DNA from: Phycisphaerales bacterium
GTDB taxonomy: Bacteria > Planctomycetota > Phycisphaerae > Sedimentisphaerales > Anaerobacaceae
DNA length: 35,852 bases
Assembly (NCBI GenBank): GCA_020343675.1
Contig: CP070806.1
Span: forward strand, 4,624,891 to 4,660,742
Reading direction: 5' to 3'
Of this stretch, positions 9,385 through 17,505 are shown in pieces. The notes under the pieces are model-generated. The model was not told where the DNA came from. It worked only from the letters and a program-made list of their open reading frames with translations, and did not search any database. A program made the translations under genes and the position numbers. Position 1 is the stretch's first letter; the number at the start of each line of letters is the position of its first letter.

Positions 9385-9430
9385 GACTGGTTGCCCACAA
9401 GCCCGGTGATCTGCTCTCAACCGATCCGGC

Positions 9431-10663
9431 TCAGTTAATTGTCCAGAGGGTCAGCGACTCCTGATCCTTTATAAAAATCCTGTTGCCGGCGACAACCGGA
9501 TGGGCGTAGGTTGGCGTTTCCGAGACCTTGATCTTCGCCACTTCCGAATATTGCTTATTGGTGGGCTTGAAGACAATCAATTCCGAGCTGCTGGGCAGGG
9601 CTAACAGGCATGAGCCGGCGCTGACGACAGGTCCGAAGCCGCCGCGATCTCGCTGTGTCTCATCGGTCCAGGCGGTCCGGCCGGTCTTGGCGTTGATGCA
9701 GAACAGATTGCCGCCATTGGACAGACCAAAGAGCAAACCATCCCTCAGGACCGGTGTATTGAATTGGACACTCAGCTCAGCATTATGCCAGAGTTCATTC
9801 GCGGCACAGCCGTCGCCCTGCTCTGTAATCTTCAAGGCCCGGGTTCCCAGACCGGCTCCTGAAATGAACACGACCTGACCATCCACGATTGGCGTGGCGG
9901 CGTTGTAGGCCCTCCTCTGCGGTTCAGACGCAATTTGCCACAAGAGCTTGCCATCCGCTACGCTGATCCCAACGATGCTTTTCTCTGTCGGTGTGGCAAT
10001 TTGCCTCGTCCCGCCCACCTTCAGCAGCGCAGGTGAGCCGTAGTCCGGCCCTTCGCCCGCCCATCGCCATTTCTCGCTGCCGGTCGCCAGGTCGTAGGCA
10101 ATGATGGAACCGTTGCCCGCGCCTCCAAGATGTGCAATGACCATCCCGTCAACAATGATCGGCGAAAAGGATGTGAAGAATCTCGGCACGACCTTGGGGA
10201 ACGGGTCTTTGCGCCAAATCAGCTTTCCGGTGTTTGCATCGAGACACGAAAGAACACCGCCGACGCCGATCGTGACGACCTTTCCATCGGCAACTGCAGG
10301 TGAGCTTCTCGGTCCCGGGTGCCGGGATGCTGCTCCGGTTACCGCCTGAGCGGTGTACTTGTCATTCCACAACTCTTTTCCGGTCGCTGCTTCGAGGCAT
10401 AGAGTAACCTCCTCGTCACCGCGGCGTGTGAAGACATAGAGTTTGTCTGCTACCAGGGCCGGCGTGGAGTCCCCCTGCCCGACGGTCACACTCCACTTCT
10501 GTTTGAGTTCACGGGGCCACGTCTGCGGCGCCGTAAATCCGGCTACCTTACCATCCCGATTGGGACCGCGCCACTGAGGCCAATCCTGCGCCAACGCACC
10601 ACTCGCACCCATCACGACTACACAAATTGTAAGCACAGCCTTTCTACTACGTGTGGCTTTCAT
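9431..10663 (-). CDS. PQQ-like beta-propeller repeat protein, exported
   Basis: This 410-residue protein has a signal peptide (KAVLTICVVVMGASGALA) followed directly by DWPQWRGPNRDGKV, the opening common to planctomycete PQQ-like propeller proteins. Repeated blades show the tryptophan-docking pattern, for example CLEAATGKELWNDKY, CLDANTGKLIWRKDPF, AYDLATGSEKWRWAGEG and CINAKTGRTAWTDE. Such proteins resemble BamB or quinoprotein dehydrogenase propellers, but no cofactor-binding or catalytic set can be recognised, so it is best treated as a periplasmic scaffold of unknown role. I prefer the ATG at 10663 over an upstream in-frame codon at 10690 because GGAGGT lies 7 bases before it. It is convergent with the cytochrome gene (46 bp apart) and divergent from the sigma factor gene. 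Confidence 0.85.
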   Translation of the reverse strand: MKATRSRKAVLTICVVVMGASGALAQDWPQWRGPNRDGKVAGFTAPQTWPRELKQKWSVTVGQGDSTPALVADKLYVFTRRGDEEVTLCLEAATGKELWNDKYTAQAVTGAASRHPGPRSSPAVADGKVVTIGVGGVLSCLDANTGKLIWRKDPFPKVVPRFFTSFSPIIVDGMVIAHLGGAGNGSIIAYDLATGSEKWRWAGEGPDYGSPALLKVGGTRQIATPTEKSIVGISVADGKLLWQIASEPQRRAYNAATPIVDGQVVFISGAGLGTRALKITEQGDGCAANELWHNAELSVQFNTPVLRDGLLFGLSNGGNLFCINAKTGRTAWTDETQRDRGGFGPVVSAGSCLLALPSSSELIVFKPTNKQYSEVAKIKVSETPTYAHPVVAGNRIFIKDQESLTLWTIN

Positions 10664-10871
10664 AACAAGTACCTCCAATTCGATTTGCAACAGTGATCAG
10701 GTTCTTTCCCACATATGAACAAGATGCCCCCTGACAGGCTGCTTGTCAAAGAAAAAAAGGCGAAGAATCCGGGCGGGGCCGAAGCGGCCTATGTTCCTAC
10801 GGGCTTGCTAAGTCTTCTTGTCTCGGAATCAGGACACAATCAGTCCTACTCAGAGAAGTGATAATTAGGGT

Positions 10872-10900
10872 TTCAGTTTTATTTATCTGTCCCTTATAAT
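10872..10900 (+). promoter_or_regulatory. Candidate promoter of the ECF sigma operon
   Basis: A perfect -10 TATAAT (10895-10900) is preceded at 17 bp by the weak -35 TTCAGT (10872-10877), in an AT-rich stretch 34 bp before the sigma factor start. No ECF-type autoregulatory -35 AAC motif is evident. Confidence 0.4.
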
Positions 10901-10934
10901 AGAGATATTATGCGATTGCCGAAAAAGTCGTATT

Positions 10935-11546
10935 ATGGACTATAATCTGAAAAAACTGACTGATGCGGAACTTCTGACGCGATATACAGCCGGAGAAGAG
11001 GCTGCTTTTCACGAGTTGGTGAGCCGCTACAAGAACAGCTTGTACGCGTTTCTGAGGCAGTTTTTGAACCGCCACGACCTCGTTGAGGACGTATTTCAAG
11101 AGACTTTCCTGCAACTGTTTGCCAGCCGGGCGAGTTTCGACCAGAGCCGGCCTCTGCGTCCGTGGCTGTTTACAATAGCGGCCAACAAGGCAAAAGACGC
11201 CCTGCGAAAATGGCAGCGTACCTCCGCGGTACCGATCGGCACGATGGCGGATTCCCAGGAGTTGTCGTTTGACGATATGCTCAATGCCGTTACGGCCGAC
11301 AGCACACTGCCTTCCGATGAGCTCCAGAAGGACGAGACGGCCTCGCGCGTGGGGCAGATTGTAGCGGATATGCCGGAGAATCTGCGAGAAATTCTGATTT
11401 TGGCATATTTTCAGAGATTTTCTTACAAACAAATGGCCGACATGCTGGGTATACCTATCGGAACGGTGAAGAGTAGGCTGCACACGGCCGTCGGTCGTTT
11501 TGCGAAAGAGTGGAAGGCATCCGTCGGGAGCAAAGAGAGCAAATGA
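10935..11546 (+). CDS. ECF-family RNA polymerase sigma factor
   Basis: This 203-residue sigma-70 family protein has only regions 2 and 4. Region 2 (about 10-95) includes FHELVSRYKNSLYAFLRQFL, DLVEDVFQETFLQLFA and RPLRPWLFTIAANKAKDALRK. Region 4 (about 135-195) has MPENLREILILAYFQRFSYKQMADMLGIPIGTVKSRLHTAVGRF split by a normal helix-turn-helix (IPIGTVKSRLH). It should direct RNA polymerase to a small stress or envelope regulon. Its TGA overlaps the ATG of the next gene by four bases (ATGA), the usual arrangement for a sigma factor and its membrane-bound partner. Confidence 0.93.
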   Translation: MDYNLKKLTDAELLTRYTAGEEAAFHELVSRYKNSLYAFLRQFLNRHDLVEDVFQETFLQLFASRASFDQSRPLRPWLFTIAANKAKDALRKWQRTSAVPIGTMADSQELSFDDMLNAVTADSTLPSDELQKDETASRVGQIVADMPENLREILILAYFQRFSYKQMADMLGIPIGTVKSRLHTAVGRFAKEWKASVGSKESK

Positions 11547-12568
11547 TTCCGCTTACCAGCGAGCAGAAACAGCTATTATTCGACCATTCAATTGGCTTGA
11601 CATCCCCAAAAGAAACTGCCCAGGCTGAAGCCTTGATCGCATCCCATCAGGAAGCAGCAGGCATTGACGCCAAACTTGGAGCCGCGCTTGCACCCCTCGA
11701 ACAGTTAGAGTCCGAACCCTGTCCGGATGCACTGGCGGAGCGCACCGTGTGGCGACTCAATAGCGCTTCACATTCAAGTCAGGACCGGCTACGCGAATTG
11801 CTCGCCACCGAGCAGAGTCGAGATGCCGGCCTGAAGACTCGGGTCTGGGTGGCCATGGTCAGAAGGTTGGCGACGGCGGCAGTGTTCTTGATTGTGGCGA
11901 GCATTCTGTTCAACACACTCAGCTATTTTCGGTACAATTCGCGGCGTCAACGGTGCCAGGTTCAAATGGCCGGCATTTTTCGAGGTTTGGCCAACTACAT
12001 CGCGGACCACGATGACCAGGCGCCGGCTGTGGCCGCTGCCGCGGGAGACCCGTGGTGGAAGGTCGGGCACCAGGGCACTGAGAATCACTCCAATACGCGC
12101 AACATTTACCTGCTGGTCCGAGGTAGCTATGTCGATGCGGGTGATTTTATGTGTCCGGGCTGTCCGCGCAGCCAGACCGAAGAAGTGACACCTGCCGAGT
12201 TAGGAGCCTACAAGGATTTTCCCCACCGAAGTTCTGTGACGTACAGCTTTCAAATAAGCTGCCGACAAACGAGGAACGGCAAGCTGCTGTGCAGAAAGGT
12301 CCTGATGGCGGACTGGAACCCGCTTTTTGAAGAAGTGCCGAAGGATTTCAGCAAACCGCTGCGGCTGCAGCTCACCAAGGAGATGCTGACCCGCAACAGT
12401 GTCAATCACAAGCGTCGCGGGCAGAGCGTTCTGTTCGGCGACGGTCGCGTTGAATTTCTCAAGACACGCCTTATCGGCACGGACGATATTTTCACGCTGC
12501 AGGACACCGACATATATCAAGGCTGCGAGATCCCTTCCTGCGAGACCGACTTCTTCCTTGCCCCGTAG
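11543..12568 (+). CDS. Putative membrane anti-sigma-like protein with H-X10-DG pseudopilin-type tail
   Basis: The protein (341 residues) starts at the ATG that overlaps the sigma factor stop; a longer reading from 11510 would run inside the sigma gene. Its first 110 residues are soluble and helical (LTSEQKQLLFDHSIGLTSP, ALAPLEQLESEPCPDALAERTVWRL), like the cytoplasmic part of anti-sigma factors but without an HxxxCxxC zinc motif. One membrane helix follows (LATAAVFLIVASILFNTLSYF, about 113-133). The outer domain begins RRQRCQVQMAGIFRGLANYIADH, has a CPGCP pair, and ends in NHKRRGQSVLFGDGRVEFLK, a variant of the H-X9-DG motif of DUF1559/pseudopilin-like planctomycete proteins. I infer it holds the sigma factor at the membrane and senses an envelope signal; direct evidence is only gene order and topology. 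Confidence 0.7.
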   Translation: MIPLTSEQKQLLFDHSIGLTSPKETAQAEALIASHQEAAGIDAKLGAALAPLEQLESEPCPDALAERTVWRLNSASHSSQDRLRELLATEQSRDAGLKTRVWVAMVRRLATAAVFLIVASILFNTLSYFRYNSRRQRCQVQMAGIFRGLANYIADHDDQAPAVAAAAGDPWWKVGHQGTENHSNTRNIYLLVRGSYVDAGDFMCPGCPRSQTEEVTPAELGAYKDFPHRSSVTYSFQISCRQTRNGKLLCRKVLMADWNPLFEEVPKDFSKPLRLQLTKEMLTRNSVNHKRRGQSVLFGDGRVEFLKTRLIGTDDIFTLQDTDIYQGCEIPSCETDFFLAP

Positions 12569-12703
12569 AAGCCGCGGGGACAAGTCTGCTTCCGACGCTA
12601 CCAGTCAAATCCCGGGCACGCAAAGGCACGTGCATTCGGGAACCTGTCTATGAGAATCCCGCAAGAGAGCCCTTTGACGCCTCCCGGACCGGCGAGCGTC
12701 CCC

Positions 12704-13576
12704 TTATTGGAGCAGCCCGTAATCTCTCAACGTCTGTTCGAGGACAGCTCTCTTGCTTTCTTCCAGGGAAGTCATAGGAAGTCGCAGTTCCTCCGGGGCC
12801 ATCTTCAGCATGGCCATCGCTGCTTTGATCGGTATCGGATTTGTGGCCAGAGTCAGCATGCTCTTGCACAGCGCGAAAAGTTTGTTGTGCCATTGTCTGG
12901 CCGAGACCAGGTCGCCCTCCAGGATCAGGTCCGTCATCGCTTTGACATCAGCGGGCACAATGTTCGCCACGACGCTTATGACGCCTTTGCCCCCGACGGA
13001 GGCCAGCGGAAGCGTAAGGGAATCGTCGCCCGAGATGATGGTTATGTCACAGCGGGTGGCAATCTCGCTTGCCTGGTCCAGGCTGCCCGTTGCCTCTTTG
13101 ACCGCGACGATGTTTTCGGCTTCGGCCAGCCGGGCTATTGTCTCGGGCGTCATGCCGGCGCCGCATCGGCCCGGTATGTTGTAAAGCACCACCGGAAGGT
13201 CAACTTCTTCCGCGATCGCTTTGAAATGCTGATAAAAGCCTTCCTGTGTCGGCTTGTTGTAGTAAGGCGTCACCTGCAATGTGGCATCGGCTCCCATCTT
13301 TTTCGCATAGGCGGTCAGTTCAATCGCTTCGGCCGTGCTGTTTGAGCCGGCCCCGGCGATCACGGGCACCTGCCCCCCCGAAGCCTTGATGACTCGCTCG
13401 ATAACGTGCTTGTGCTCCTCGTGGCTCAAGGTGGGGGACTCTCCCGTTGTTCCGACCGGCACAATTCCATCGATACTATGGTCCAATTGGAATTCTACGA
13501 GTTCATCGAGCGTCTCGAAGTCAATTTGGCCGTCCTGAAAAGGCGTGACCAATGCGACCATTGCTCCTGTAAACAT
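12704..13576 (-). CDS. dapA: 4-hydroxy-tetrahydrodipicolinate synthase
   Basis: DapA condenses pyruvate with aspartate semialdehyde, the first committed step to diaminopimelate and lysine. The TIM-barrel signature residues are all visible: the GTTGESPTLSHEEH loop, PYYNKPTQEG (Tyr106), LYNIPGRCG (Tyr132), and the Schiff-base lysine Lys160 in IVAVKEATG. The length of 290 residues is normal. I start at the ATG 13576, which has GGAGAT 7 bases upstream, rather than the TTG two codons earlier. It lies 86 bp downstream of pdxJ on the same strand, so the two may form a biosynthetic transcription unit. Confidence 0.96.
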   Translation of the reverse strand: MFTGAMVALVTPFQDGQIDFETLDELVEFQLDHSIDGIVPVGTTGESPTLSHEEHKHVIERVIKASGGQVPVIAGAGSNSTAEAIELTAYAKKMGADATLQVTPYYNKPTQEGFYQHFKAIAEEVDLPVVLYNIPGRCGAGMTPETIARLAEAENIVAVKEATGSLDQASEIATRCDITIISGDDSLTLPLASVGGKGVISVVANIVPADVKAMTDLILEGDLVSARQWHNKLFALCKSMLTLATNPIPIKAAMAMLKMAPEELRLPMTSLEESKRAVLEQTLRDYGLLQ

Positions 13577-13662
13577 TCTCAATCTCCTTGTCTGCTTCCT
13601 GTCGCGGGATCGATGGAAACCGCCGGGTCATTTTCAATTCTGTTTGTCTTTTGCGATCAGTG

Positions 13663-14391
13663 TCACTCTTCGCTGAACTTGTCTATCAGTCCGATCATCT
13701 CGGTGGTTGCCTGCCCTATTCCAACGAGGACCGCTCGCGCTATAATGCTGTGGCCGATGTTGAATTCACAAAGTCCCCTGATACACGCCACCGCACCGAT
13801 ATTGCGATAGGTCAAGCCGTGGCCCGCATGGACCACCAGTCTCTTTTCCGTTGCGAAGTCCTTACCGGCTTCCAGGTCGGCAAGTCTCTTTTGGACTGCC
13901 TTTTGACCTTTGGCGTTCGCGTACATGCCCGTATGCAATTCGATGGCGTCGCACCCGGTCTGAGCCGAGGCAAGAATCTGTTCCTGGTCGGGCGCGATAA
14001 AAGTACTGACCAGGATGCGCTTCTTGTGCATCCTCCTGACCACCTGGGCCAGACGTTTCTTGTGCCTCAGACAATCCAGGCCCCCTTCCGTGGTCAGCTC
14101 CGCCCTTTTCTCGGGCACCAACGTGACCTGGTCGGGCCTAATCTGTTCGGCGATCCTGACGATAGGCTCGGCCATACACATTTCGAGGTTAAGCTTGCAC
14201 GCGACTGTCTCTTTCAACAGTCGGATGTCGCGGTCGCAAATGTGCCGTCTGTCCTGCCGCAGATGAACGGTGATTCCGTTTGCACCGGCCAATTCGCACT
14301 GGACGGCCGCCCAGACCGGGTCGGGCTCATCGGTCAGACGAGCTTGCCGCACGGTTGCGACGTGATCGATATTGACATTTAATACCGCCAT
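13663..14391 (-). CDS. pdxJ: Pyridoxine 5'-phosphate synthase
   Basis: PdxJ closes the ring of vitamin B6 by joining 3-amino-2-oxopropyl phosphate with deoxyxylulose 5-phosphate. The 242-residue frame begins with MAVLNVNIDHVATVRQAR and carries GITVHLRQDRRHICDRDI, LNLEMCMAEPIV, VTLVPEKRAELTTEGG, IELHTGMYAN, VHAGHGLTYRN and EFNIGHSIIARAV, the conserved phosphate- and substrate-binding strands of the family. GAGGGCAAG upstream serves as ribosome binding site. Confidence 0.97.
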   Translation of the reverse strand: MAVLNVNIDHVATVRQARLTDEPDPVWAAVQCELAGANGITVHLRQDRRHICDRDIRLLKETVACKLNLEMCMAEPIVRIAEQIRPDQVTLVPEKRAELTTEGGLDCLRHKKRLAQVVRRMHKKRILVSTFIAPDQEQILASAQTGCDAIELHTGMYANAKGQKAVQKRLADLEAGKDFATEKRLVVHAGHGLTYRNIGAVACIRGLCEFNIGHSIIARAVLVGIGQATTEMIGLIDKFSEE

Positions 14392-14417
14392 GTTCTTGCC
14401 CTCGATTTACGTGCTGA

Positions 14418-14445
14418 ATTATATCAGGGTGCCGTCCTGACACAA
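14418..14445 (-). promoter_or_regulatory. Candidate promoter of pdxJ-dapA
   Basis: On the minus strand TTGTGT (complement of 14440-14445) and a perfect TATAAT (complement of 14418-14423) are 16 bp apart, ending 27 bp before the pdxJ start. Confidence 0.5.
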
Positions 14446-14534
14446 GAAAATTAGGCTCCCAAATATTCGGCCATTCTGCTATATTAGGAAGGTGTGGGCG
14501 TTCTCTATGGACTGGCAATTATTAGGGATTGACC

Positions 14535-14876
14535 ATGAAATGCAGACTCTTGTACGTGTTGGCAATCATTCTGGCTTGGGCCTTTCTTGCGCTGGTTTCG
14601 TGCCATAGCGTGACGATTGGCGTCGGTTCGGGCCACAGACACGGGCCTGCCCCTCACGCTCCGGCTCATGGGCATCGCCACAAGCATCGCGGCGTGGATC
14701 TTGTATTCGATGCTGACTGGGGCGTCTATGTGGTGGTCGGTTTTCCCCGCCACTACTACCACGGGGGGCGGTATTATCGCCGGCATGAGACCCGGTGGCA
14801 AGTGGGCGCGTGTGTGGAGGGGCCGTGGAAGTCCGTATCCGAAGACGCATTGCCCCCCGGACTGCAAGGCAGGTGA
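14535..14876 (+). CDS. Small His/Tyr-rich lipoprotein of unknown function
   Basis: This 113-residue protein opens MKCRLLYVLAIILAWAFLALVSC, a lipoprotein signal peptide with lipobox LVSC and acylated Cys23. The mature part starts with a histidine-rich stretch (GSGHRHGPAPHAPAHGHRHKHRG), which could bind metal, and continues with DLVFDADWGVYVVVGFPRHYYHGGRYYRRHETRWQVG. I do not recognise a named family; similar short 'YYHGGRYYRR' lipoproteins are common in Gram-negative bacteria. It stands 44 bp before pgsA on the same strand. The ATG at 14535 is the natural start, with AGGGA upstream. Confidence 0.75.
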   Translation: MKCRLLYVLAIILAWAFLALVSCHSVTIGVGSGHRHGPAPHAPAHGHRHKHRGVDLVFDADWGVYVVVGFPRHYYHGGRYYRRHETRWQVGACVEGPWKSVSEDALPPGLQGR

Positions 14877-14920
14877 CGCGGACACAGTAGCACATAGTCG
14901 ATGATGCGCGGTGAAGAACG

Positions 14921-15565
14921 ATGAGCGTGAAGCTGAACTGGGCCACTCGGATCACCATCTTTCGGATTTTTCTGATAATTCCCTTTGTCAGCTGCATGCT
15001 GAAGACGAACGATCCGGCACTGGGGGACGCCGGCCGCAGCGCGATGCGCTATGTGGCGATTCTTCTGTTCCTGCTGATGGCAATCAGTGACGCAGTGGAC
15101 GGCTATTTGGCACGCCGGAAAAATCAAATCACCAAGCTTGGGGCCTTTCTGGACCCGATTGCGGACAAACTGCTTATCACCTCGGCAAGTTTGCTGCTGG
15201 CCTCCCAGCGGGGCCACGTCGAGGACTTCCTGCTTCCTCCGACGGTGGTCGTGTTCATCATCGGCAAGGACTTGTTCCTGTTGATTGGCTTTGTGATTGT
15301 CTATTTGATTACCTCGAAGATCCATATTGCCCCTGTCTTCATCGGCAAGCTTGCGACGGCTCTGCAGTTGTCTATGGTCGCCGGGATTCTAATTGCCCCG
15401 GAAGTTTCCGGCTTCCTGCCGGGCTGGATCTGGCTTTTGCGCATTCTCTGGTGGTCGGCTGCGGGAACGGCCCTTCTGGCGACGCTTGTTTACATCCGCG
15501 GCGGAAGTCGTTATATTGAAGCGTACGAGCAGAACCTCGTGAACAAAACCGGCAATAACCAGTAG
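14921..15565 (+). CDS. pgsA: CDP-alcohol phosphatidyltransferase, probable phosphatidylglycerophosphate synthase
   Basis: This is an integral membrane enzyme that transfers a phosphatidyl group from CDP-diacylglycerol to glycerol 3-phosphate. The full CDP-alcohol phosphotransferase motif D-x2-D-G-x2-A-R-x8-G-x3-D-x3-D is visible, running from SDAVDGYLARR to LGAFLDPIADK at about residues 51-78. Several hydrophobic helices surround it (ITIFRIFLIIPFVSCML, VVVFIIGKDLFLLIGFVIVYLI, LLRILWWSAAGTALLATLVYI). The length of 214 residues is usual. GGTGAAG lies upstream of the ATG. The alcohol substrate cannot be proven from the motif alone, but the length and layout fit PgsA best. Confidence 0.88.
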   Translation: MSVKLNWATRITIFRIFLIIPFVSCMLKTNDPALGDAGRSAMRYVAILLFLLMAISDAVDGYLARRKNQITKLGAFLDPIADKLLITSASLLLASQRGHVEDFLLPPTVVVFIIGKDLFLLIGFVIVYLITSKIHIAPVFIGKLATALQLSMVAGILIAPEVSGFLPGWIWLLRILWWSAAGTALLATLVYIRGGSRYIEAYEQNLVNKTGNNQ

Positions 15566-15668
15566 CACCTGAAGAGCTATGGCCGGCAATCGGTTCGAGC
15601 CGCAATGGCGGCGGTTCCAACGTAGTATCTCGCTGATGGTTTTGGAGCTCTTCGCCAGGGATAGACAG

Positions 15669-16910
15669 ATGGCAATACAATTTAGTGATATACCGGAGAT
15701 TCTTGAGGATCTCCGCCGGGGCAGCATGATCGTGCTTGTCGATGCGGAAGACCGTGAGAACGAAGGGGACTTGGTCTGCGCCGCAGAGAAAGTCACCCCG
15801 GAAATCATCAACTTCATGGCCCGGTTTGGCCGGGGTCTTATTTGCCTGCCGCTGACGGCCGTCAAATGTGACGCACTTGGTCTATACCCCCAGACGGTTG
15901 ACAATACGGCTCGTTTCGGGACCGCTTTTACGGTTAGTGTGGACGCCGCCGACAGCATTACGACGGGAATCAGCGCCGCGGACAGGGCGCGGACGATTCA
16001 GGCGGCCGTTGCCAATGATGCCAAACCTGCCGACCTTGTTCGTCCGGGCCATATCTTTCCGCTGCGGGCGCGCGAAGGAGGCGTGCTGGTTCGAGCCGGA
16101 CAGACCGAGGGCGCAGTTGACCTGATGCGCCTGGCCGGCCTGAAACCGGCCGGTGTTATCTGCGAGATTATGAACGAAGACGGCTCGATGGCGCGAGTGC
16201 CCGACCTGCTGGATTTTTGTCAGAAGCACGGTCTCAAGATCGCTTCAATAGCCAAGCTCATAGAGTATCGTCTCCAGCGCGAGAGCCAGATCAGACGCGT
16301 CGAGTGTGTTAGCTTGCCGACCGACTACGGAGAGTTCACGCTGATCGGCTATGGGAGCATCACTTCCGCCGAGCCGCATTTGGCGTTGTGCAAAGGAAGC
16401 GTCGGCAAGCTCGACGAAAAGGGGCGTCCGGTTGAGCACGACGAGCCGGTGCTGGTGCGCGTGCATTCGGAATGCATGACGGGTGATTTGTTTCATTCAC
16501 AGCGCTGTGAGTGCGGTTACCAGTTGGTGACCGCGATGAAGATGATCGAGCAGGCCGGCGAAGGGGCCTTGATTTATCTGAGGCAGGAGGGCCGGGGCAT
16601 CGGCTTGACGAACAAACTAAGGGCTTATAAGCTCCAGGAGCAGGGTCTGGATACCGTTGATGCCAATCTGCAACTGGGGTTCAAGGCGGACAAGCGCGAC
16701 TACGGAATCGGGGCCCAAATTTGTCGCGACCTCGGCCTGCGAAACATACGCATACTGACCAACAACCCCAAGAAAGTCAGTCGGCTTGAGGTGTACGGCA
16801 TCAAGATTGTCGAGCAGATACCGCTCAGAGCGGAACCGGGGCAGCACAACATCACGTATCTGAGAACGAAGAAACGCCGTCTCGGCCACATGCTCGATGA
16901 GGACTTGTAA
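15669..16910 (+). CDS. ribBA: Bifunctional 3,4-dihydroxy-2-butanone 4-phosphate synthase / GTP cyclohydrolase II
   Basis: RibBA supplies both precursors of riboflavin. The N-terminal half (about 1-205) converts ribulose 5-phosphate and shows EDRENEGDLVCAAE, RPGHIFPLRAREGGVLVRAGQTEGAVDL and CEIMNEDGSMAR. The C-terminal half (about 210-400) opens GTP and has VHSECMTGDLFHSQRCECGYQL with the three zinc cysteines, RQEGRGIGLTNKLRAY and ILTNNPKK. The 413-residue length is standard. I start at ATG 15669 (AGGGATAGACAG before it); the frame is open further upstream but that part is not conserved-looking. It is likely co-transcribed with pgsA, 103 bp upstream. Confidence 0.96.
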   Translation: MAIQFSDIPEILEDLRRGSMIVLVDAEDRENEGDLVCAAEKVTPEIINFMARFGRGLICLPLTAVKCDALGLYPQTVDNTARFGTAFTVSVDAADSITTGISAADRARTIQAAVANDAKPADLVRPGHIFPLRAREGGVLVRAGQTEGAVDLMRLAGLKPAGVICEIMNEDGSMARVPDLLDFCQKHGLKIASIAKLIEYRLQRESQIRRVECVSLPTDYGEFTLIGYGSITSAEPHLALCKGSVGKLDEKGRPVEHDEPVLVRVHSECMTGDLFHSQRCECGYQLVTAMKMIEQAGEGALIYLRQEGRGIGLTNKLRAYKLQEQGLDTVDANLQLGFKADKRDYGIGAQICRDLGLRNIRILTNNPKKVSRLEVYGIKIVEQIPLRAEPGQHNITYLRTKKRRLGHMLDEDL

Positions 16911-16980
16911 CTGTTTTTATTCGTCTGTTGTATCAATGGTGCATGAAAACCTTTGTTTCAATCGGGAAGGCAAAGTGAAG

Positions 16981-17505
16981 ATGAAGCTGGCCCACGTTAT
17001 AGTGCGAGTGTTTGTGCCTGTGTCCCTCTTGATGAATGTTGGCTGTGAACTGCCCGCGTCGCCACCTGCGGTCCCCGCCGAGACGAATAACCACCCGGAT
17101 GCATCAGCCTCTTACGCTCTCTACGCTCCTGAGAAAGTTGATATCATGCCGCTGACCGAGCTCGTTCCGGCGGGCGGCACCCAGGGGGCCGCCATTAATC
17201 TCTACGTCAGCCTGCTGGACGCATTCGGCTCTCAGATGAAGTCGCCTGCGGTGTTTCGGTTTGAGTTGTATGAATACGTGCAGCGCTCGGCGGAGCCGAA
17301 GGGAAAGAGAGCGGTCATCTGGGCCGACGTTGATCTGGCGGACCCCGCCAGCAACAATCAGTACTGGCGGGACTTCCTGCGCGCTTACGAATTCCGTCTC
17401 CCGTTTGAGCAAGCCGGCGGCCAGAACTACATTCTTCAGGTAACGTGTCTGTGCCCCAACGGCAGCCGCCTCTCATCCGAATTGATGCTCAGACGCTCCG
17501 AGTAG
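16981..17505 (+). CDS. Putative lipoprotein, about 174 residues, function unknown
   Basis: The most likely start is ATG 16981, which gives a short signal peptide MKLAHVIVRVFVPVSLLMNVGC with Cys22 as possible lipidation site (the -3 Asn is unusual). A proline-rich linker (LPASPPAVPAETNNHPD) leads to a compact domain with KVDIMPLTELVPAGGTQGAAINLYVSLLDAFGSQMKSPAVFRFELYEYV and a C-terminal EFRLPFEQAGGQNYILQVTCLCPNG. This pattern looks like a conserved beta-sandwich envelope protein of planctomycetes, but I cannot name it. The frame extends upstream to 16897, overlapping the end of ribBA, but a start there would not give an export signal. It follows ribBA by 70 bp. Confidence 0.7.
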   Translation: MKLAHVIVRVFVPVSLLMNVGCELPASPPAVPAETNNHPDASASYALYAPEKVDIMPLTELVPAGGTQGAAINLYVSLLDAFGSQMKSPAVFRFELYEYVQRSAEPKGKRAVIWADVDLADPASNNQYWRDFLRAYEFRLPFEQAGGQNYILQVTCLCPNGSRLSSELMLRRSE

